From Ziziphus jujuba (lineage: Eukaryota > Streptophyta > Magnoliopsida > Rosales > Rhamnaceae): DNA of 64,000 bases. The notes beneath the pieces were generated by a model, which saw only the letters and a program-made list of their open reading frames with translations, had not been told where the DNA came from and ran no database searches. Made by a program: the position numbers and the translations under genes. This document shows positions 61,315 to 64,000 of this stretch, piece by piece (positions within the stretch are counted from its first letter, which is position 1; each line of letters opens with the position of its first letter). The DNA lies in contig NC_083379.1 in NCBI RefSeq assembly GCF_031755915.1, forward strand, positions 45,702,001-45,766,000, written 5' to 3'.

Positions 61315-62399
61315 CCAAAAAAACAAAATAAAATTTTTGCAATAACTTTTAGAAAGCTTTCTGTTGACATATCTTTGGGAGTGAAAGGAGCTTTTATAAA
61401 AATTACTGGAGTTCCCTTTATTTATTTATTTTCTCCTCGCTATTATTTATTTTTCCAAGGCAATATGTGTTGATGAAAAAAATAAACGGTGATAATTTTT
61501 TTTTGGTGAATAGTAATAAATCATTAGGTGGAAAGATTGTATGCCTCTAACTTTTCGAGTTTTGAAATAGAAGGATGTTTAGAATAAATAGCATAGGATA
61601 TGTTTAGAAGAGATAATAATATTATTAGTGACTGATATACGTTGTGAAAAAGATAATAACTAATATTAATAAGTATGGGGAAAAGAGAAGGCCATCATTA
61701 ATTTATAATTAGTAAGTAAATAGCTAATTAACTGGCTGTCTTAGAATTTAGAAGCCAATGGGGTTTAATAAGTCATCAAGTTGACTACATCTAGTTGTTT
61801 TTATAATTCTCTAATAACGGCCCTAACAAGAGTAGAATATCATACAATTTTTGTGGAATAAAATATATACAAATCTGACCATTTTTAAAATCGAGATTAC
61901 CGGACATTCAAAAAAAAAAAAAAAAAAAAAAATTGACTAAAGAGTTAATCCCAAATTTAGCACAGCAAACGAAGACAATCAGAAAATTGTTAAATTTTCT
62001 GATTCCCACAAACTACCTCTCTCTTTGCACCAAAAGTCATTACGATCTTCCAAAACGTCTTTAGTAGTTTCACTTGAATCACTGCATCCAACTCAACAAA
62101 GTTAATGCATTTTGGATTAATTTATAAACAAAAATTTGAATAATCAATAAAATTAAAGTCTCTAATTTCCAAATCATAAATCTTTAATTTTAAATGACGG
62201 AAGTCTACCAAATCTCATGCAATATCAAAGTGTACCATGTCTATATATTAATCACAGACAGAACAGTATTTGTTAAATCAAACTTCAAGCTTATAATAAC
62301 AAATAGAAAAAAACTTGTAAAAGGTCAAAAAAAAAAGAAGAAAAAAAAAAAAAAAAAAAGAAAGAAAAAACCGTAATTTATAAGCAAGCAATATTATCA
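60952..62399. other. Intergenic region
   Basis: No gene visible. CCCH 3' UTR, then AT-rich sequence with (AT)n at 61281-61312 and a poly(A) run at 61911-61932. The final 100 bp is A/G-rich. Confidence 0.55.
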
Positions 62400-63010
62400 A
62401 TGGAAAGAGTTGGTAAAGCAAAGGTGGATATGGTGACAGTGATCCTGGTGCTTGTTTGTATATCACAATTTGCAGTGGAAGGTCTGTCTGGTCCATCTTC
62501 ATCTTCGTCGCTAGCAGCAACAGCAGGTGAAGGTAAAGGTGAGGGTGATGGTGATATGATATCCTTGGCTGCGGCGGATGAGGATTCAAGCACACCAAGT
62601 GGTAATAATGGTCCGGTGATAATTACAAAAGTTTATAGGTGCAGCGATAGATGCGTGAAGAAATGCGGTGGAGTTGCAGAATTTTTTAATAAGTATGCAA
62701 ACTGCACTACCACCCTGCATGGAACCATGCGTCAAATCTCTTTGTAGATGTTGTCAATCGCTGTACTTTTGGCTGCACTACATCTACCTTGTCCACCAAT
62801 TCTGCTACTACTAAGTAGTAATTAACACCTTCATTAATTCCTTTTTTATCTATCTGTCTTTATTAATCAATTTCTCCTTTAATTATATTTACATAATATT
62901 ATATCTAAAGCGTGGGGATCAATTTGGCAGGTATGGATGAAGTGGAAGGCCACTTAGCAATCTGCTAAAAGAACTGCAAGAGGAATTTCTTGGTGCTTTG
63001 TATTGCCATA
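62400..63010 (+). pseudogene. Degraded cysteine-rich secreted peptide gene (thionin-like)
   Basis: The 5' part encodes a clear signal peptide (MVTVILVLVCISQFAVEG), an acidic/Gly linker and a Cys-rich segment (CSDRCVKKCGG). The frame ends at TAG after 62742, but family-like cysteines continue in a second frame from about 62713 and in the third frame from about 62741 to 62818. Two single-base length changes, at the C run 62713-62715 and T run 62741-62743, would account for this. An apparent second exon follows acceptor GGCAG (to 62930): it reads MDEVEGHLAIC, then TAA at 62966-62968, then continues KNCKRNFLV. Together this suggests a two-exon thionin-like gene with several breaks. Homopolymer sequencing error could explain the shifts but not the TAA. 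Exact family uncertain. Confidence 0.5.
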
Positions 63011-64000
63011 GGTATACTTATGTGGTGGTTTATATCTACAGGAAATAATATACATTCGCTGATACATATTTATATGTATCAGACACTATTTTCATATTGA
63101 TTTTTCTATGTGTATTACTAAGGGCTAGTCAGTGCCCTTATATAGACTACATTCACCATCTTTTTTTTATTTTTGTACTGAAAAATCTATGCGTGAACTA
63201 TGCATAAATTTAGCAGCTATTGTTTTTTGATTTCTTTAATTAATTTCGTATGTGCAAGTGCAACCGACAATTACTCCTAATTTGTACGTACTTAAATATC
63301 TCAAGCCACTATTTTCTCAAAATATATATACATGAGAGTTGCTGCGGAGAGGACCGGTGCGCATGTTTTGGAGTGCACCATCAACTGCAGTTTCTCTTCT
63401 CTGTTAGGTGCATTGGCACCTTTTTGAAAAAAAAAAAAAAAAGGCCAAAACATTTATGGAACCTACACCACTAGGTAGGCTTCACAAATTAAAAGCAGAT
63501 AGTGTGAAAAAGCATGGGCAGAATATTTATGCAAAATCGACGAAAAAGAAATGTCAACTTTGCACAGGAAACCCCCATGTTTAGATTCTACCAAAAGGTT
63601 AAAAAAAAAAAAAAAAAAAAAAAAAAGGAAAATAAGCTACAGATATTGAACTACCTTGTCAAAGAAAATTCAGAGAGTAAATTCTGATGAAATAATCAAA
63701 AAAAGGAAAACAAGCTACAGAAATTGACCCAGGATTAGATCACTAATCAAATAAGCCACATGCAAAGGTTACCGCATTGAGACCAAAGGAAGAGGAAAAC
63801 ATCTGTTTGCAACAGAGGTTCTGGGTGGCCTTCCAAACCAGCCAATTAACATATGAGGAATATCATGTCAATAGAGCAAAGAACACACTCAAAATAAACA
63901 AGCAACAAACGCACTAAAAAATAAGCATATAAAAAAAAAGGAACAAACACATATTACATATTGGGAAAAAAAAAATCTAAGCAGATCAAAATGCAGAATG
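63011..64000. other. Terminal region without a visible gene
   Basis: AT-rich, with poly(A) at 63599-63626 and a diverged direct repeat (GGAAAATAAGCTACAG at 63627, GGAAAACAAGCTACAG at 63705). Short open frames show no domain. Confidence 0.5.

Overview
This 64 kb window is nuclear DNA from a plant, most likely a woody core eudicot. It is AT-rich, has long T-rich introns, many TA/CT/GA microsatellites, scattered poly(A)/poly(T) tracts, and plant-specific families (TSO1-like CXC proteins, LEA proteins, BADC, DUF1644). I could rebuild thirteen intact protein-coding genes exon by exon from splice sites and reading-frame continuity. Two further loci look broken. I saw no rRNA, convincing tRNA, CRISPR array, operon or full-length transposon.

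Layout: 220-494 broken 3' fragment of an unknown gene (+); 1430-5482 COX5B (+); 9341-12921 acyl-protein-thioesterase-like hydrolase (+); 13840-19224 TSO1-like CXC protein (-); 19735-24368 PWP2 (+); 24927-27291 mitochondrial CGFS glutaredoxin GRXS15 (-); 30161-31222 DUF1644 RING-like protein (-); 32788-35070 Utp12-domain protein (+); 36001-36933 LEA_4 protein (-); 38519-39055 KIN2-like small LEA (+); 41329-46319 BRCC36 deubiquitinase (+); 49902-50613 RanBP2-type zinc-finger protein (+); 53545-56902 BADC3-like protein (+); 59399-60951 CCCH zinc-finger protein (+); 62400-~63010 degraded cysteine-rich secreted-peptide gene (+).

The genes do not form one pathway, but themes recur. COX5B and GRXS15 act in mitochondria. 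PWP2 and the Utp12 protein both belong to small-subunit processome biology, and both promoters carry a telo-box plus GGCCCA elements. The two LEA genes are stress-protective and lie head to head. From memory, the order COX5B-hydrolase-GRX-LEA-RanBP zinc finger-BADC3 matches Arabidopsis At3g15640-At3g15690. The Utp12-DUF1644-PWP2 set matches At1g15420-At1g15440, and BRCC36 sits near the second COX5B copy on chromosome 1. The window therefore looks like the unfractionated ancestral block.

The most unusual signals are (i) a probable U12-type AT-AC intron in BRCC36, (ii) two GC-AG introns, and (iii) a recurring class of 16-28 nt A-rich micro-insertions, each flanked by 9-15 bp direct repeats. The last resemble extremely truncated retroposition events and may not be described as a class. 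All function calls are from reading translated sequence; no database search was run.
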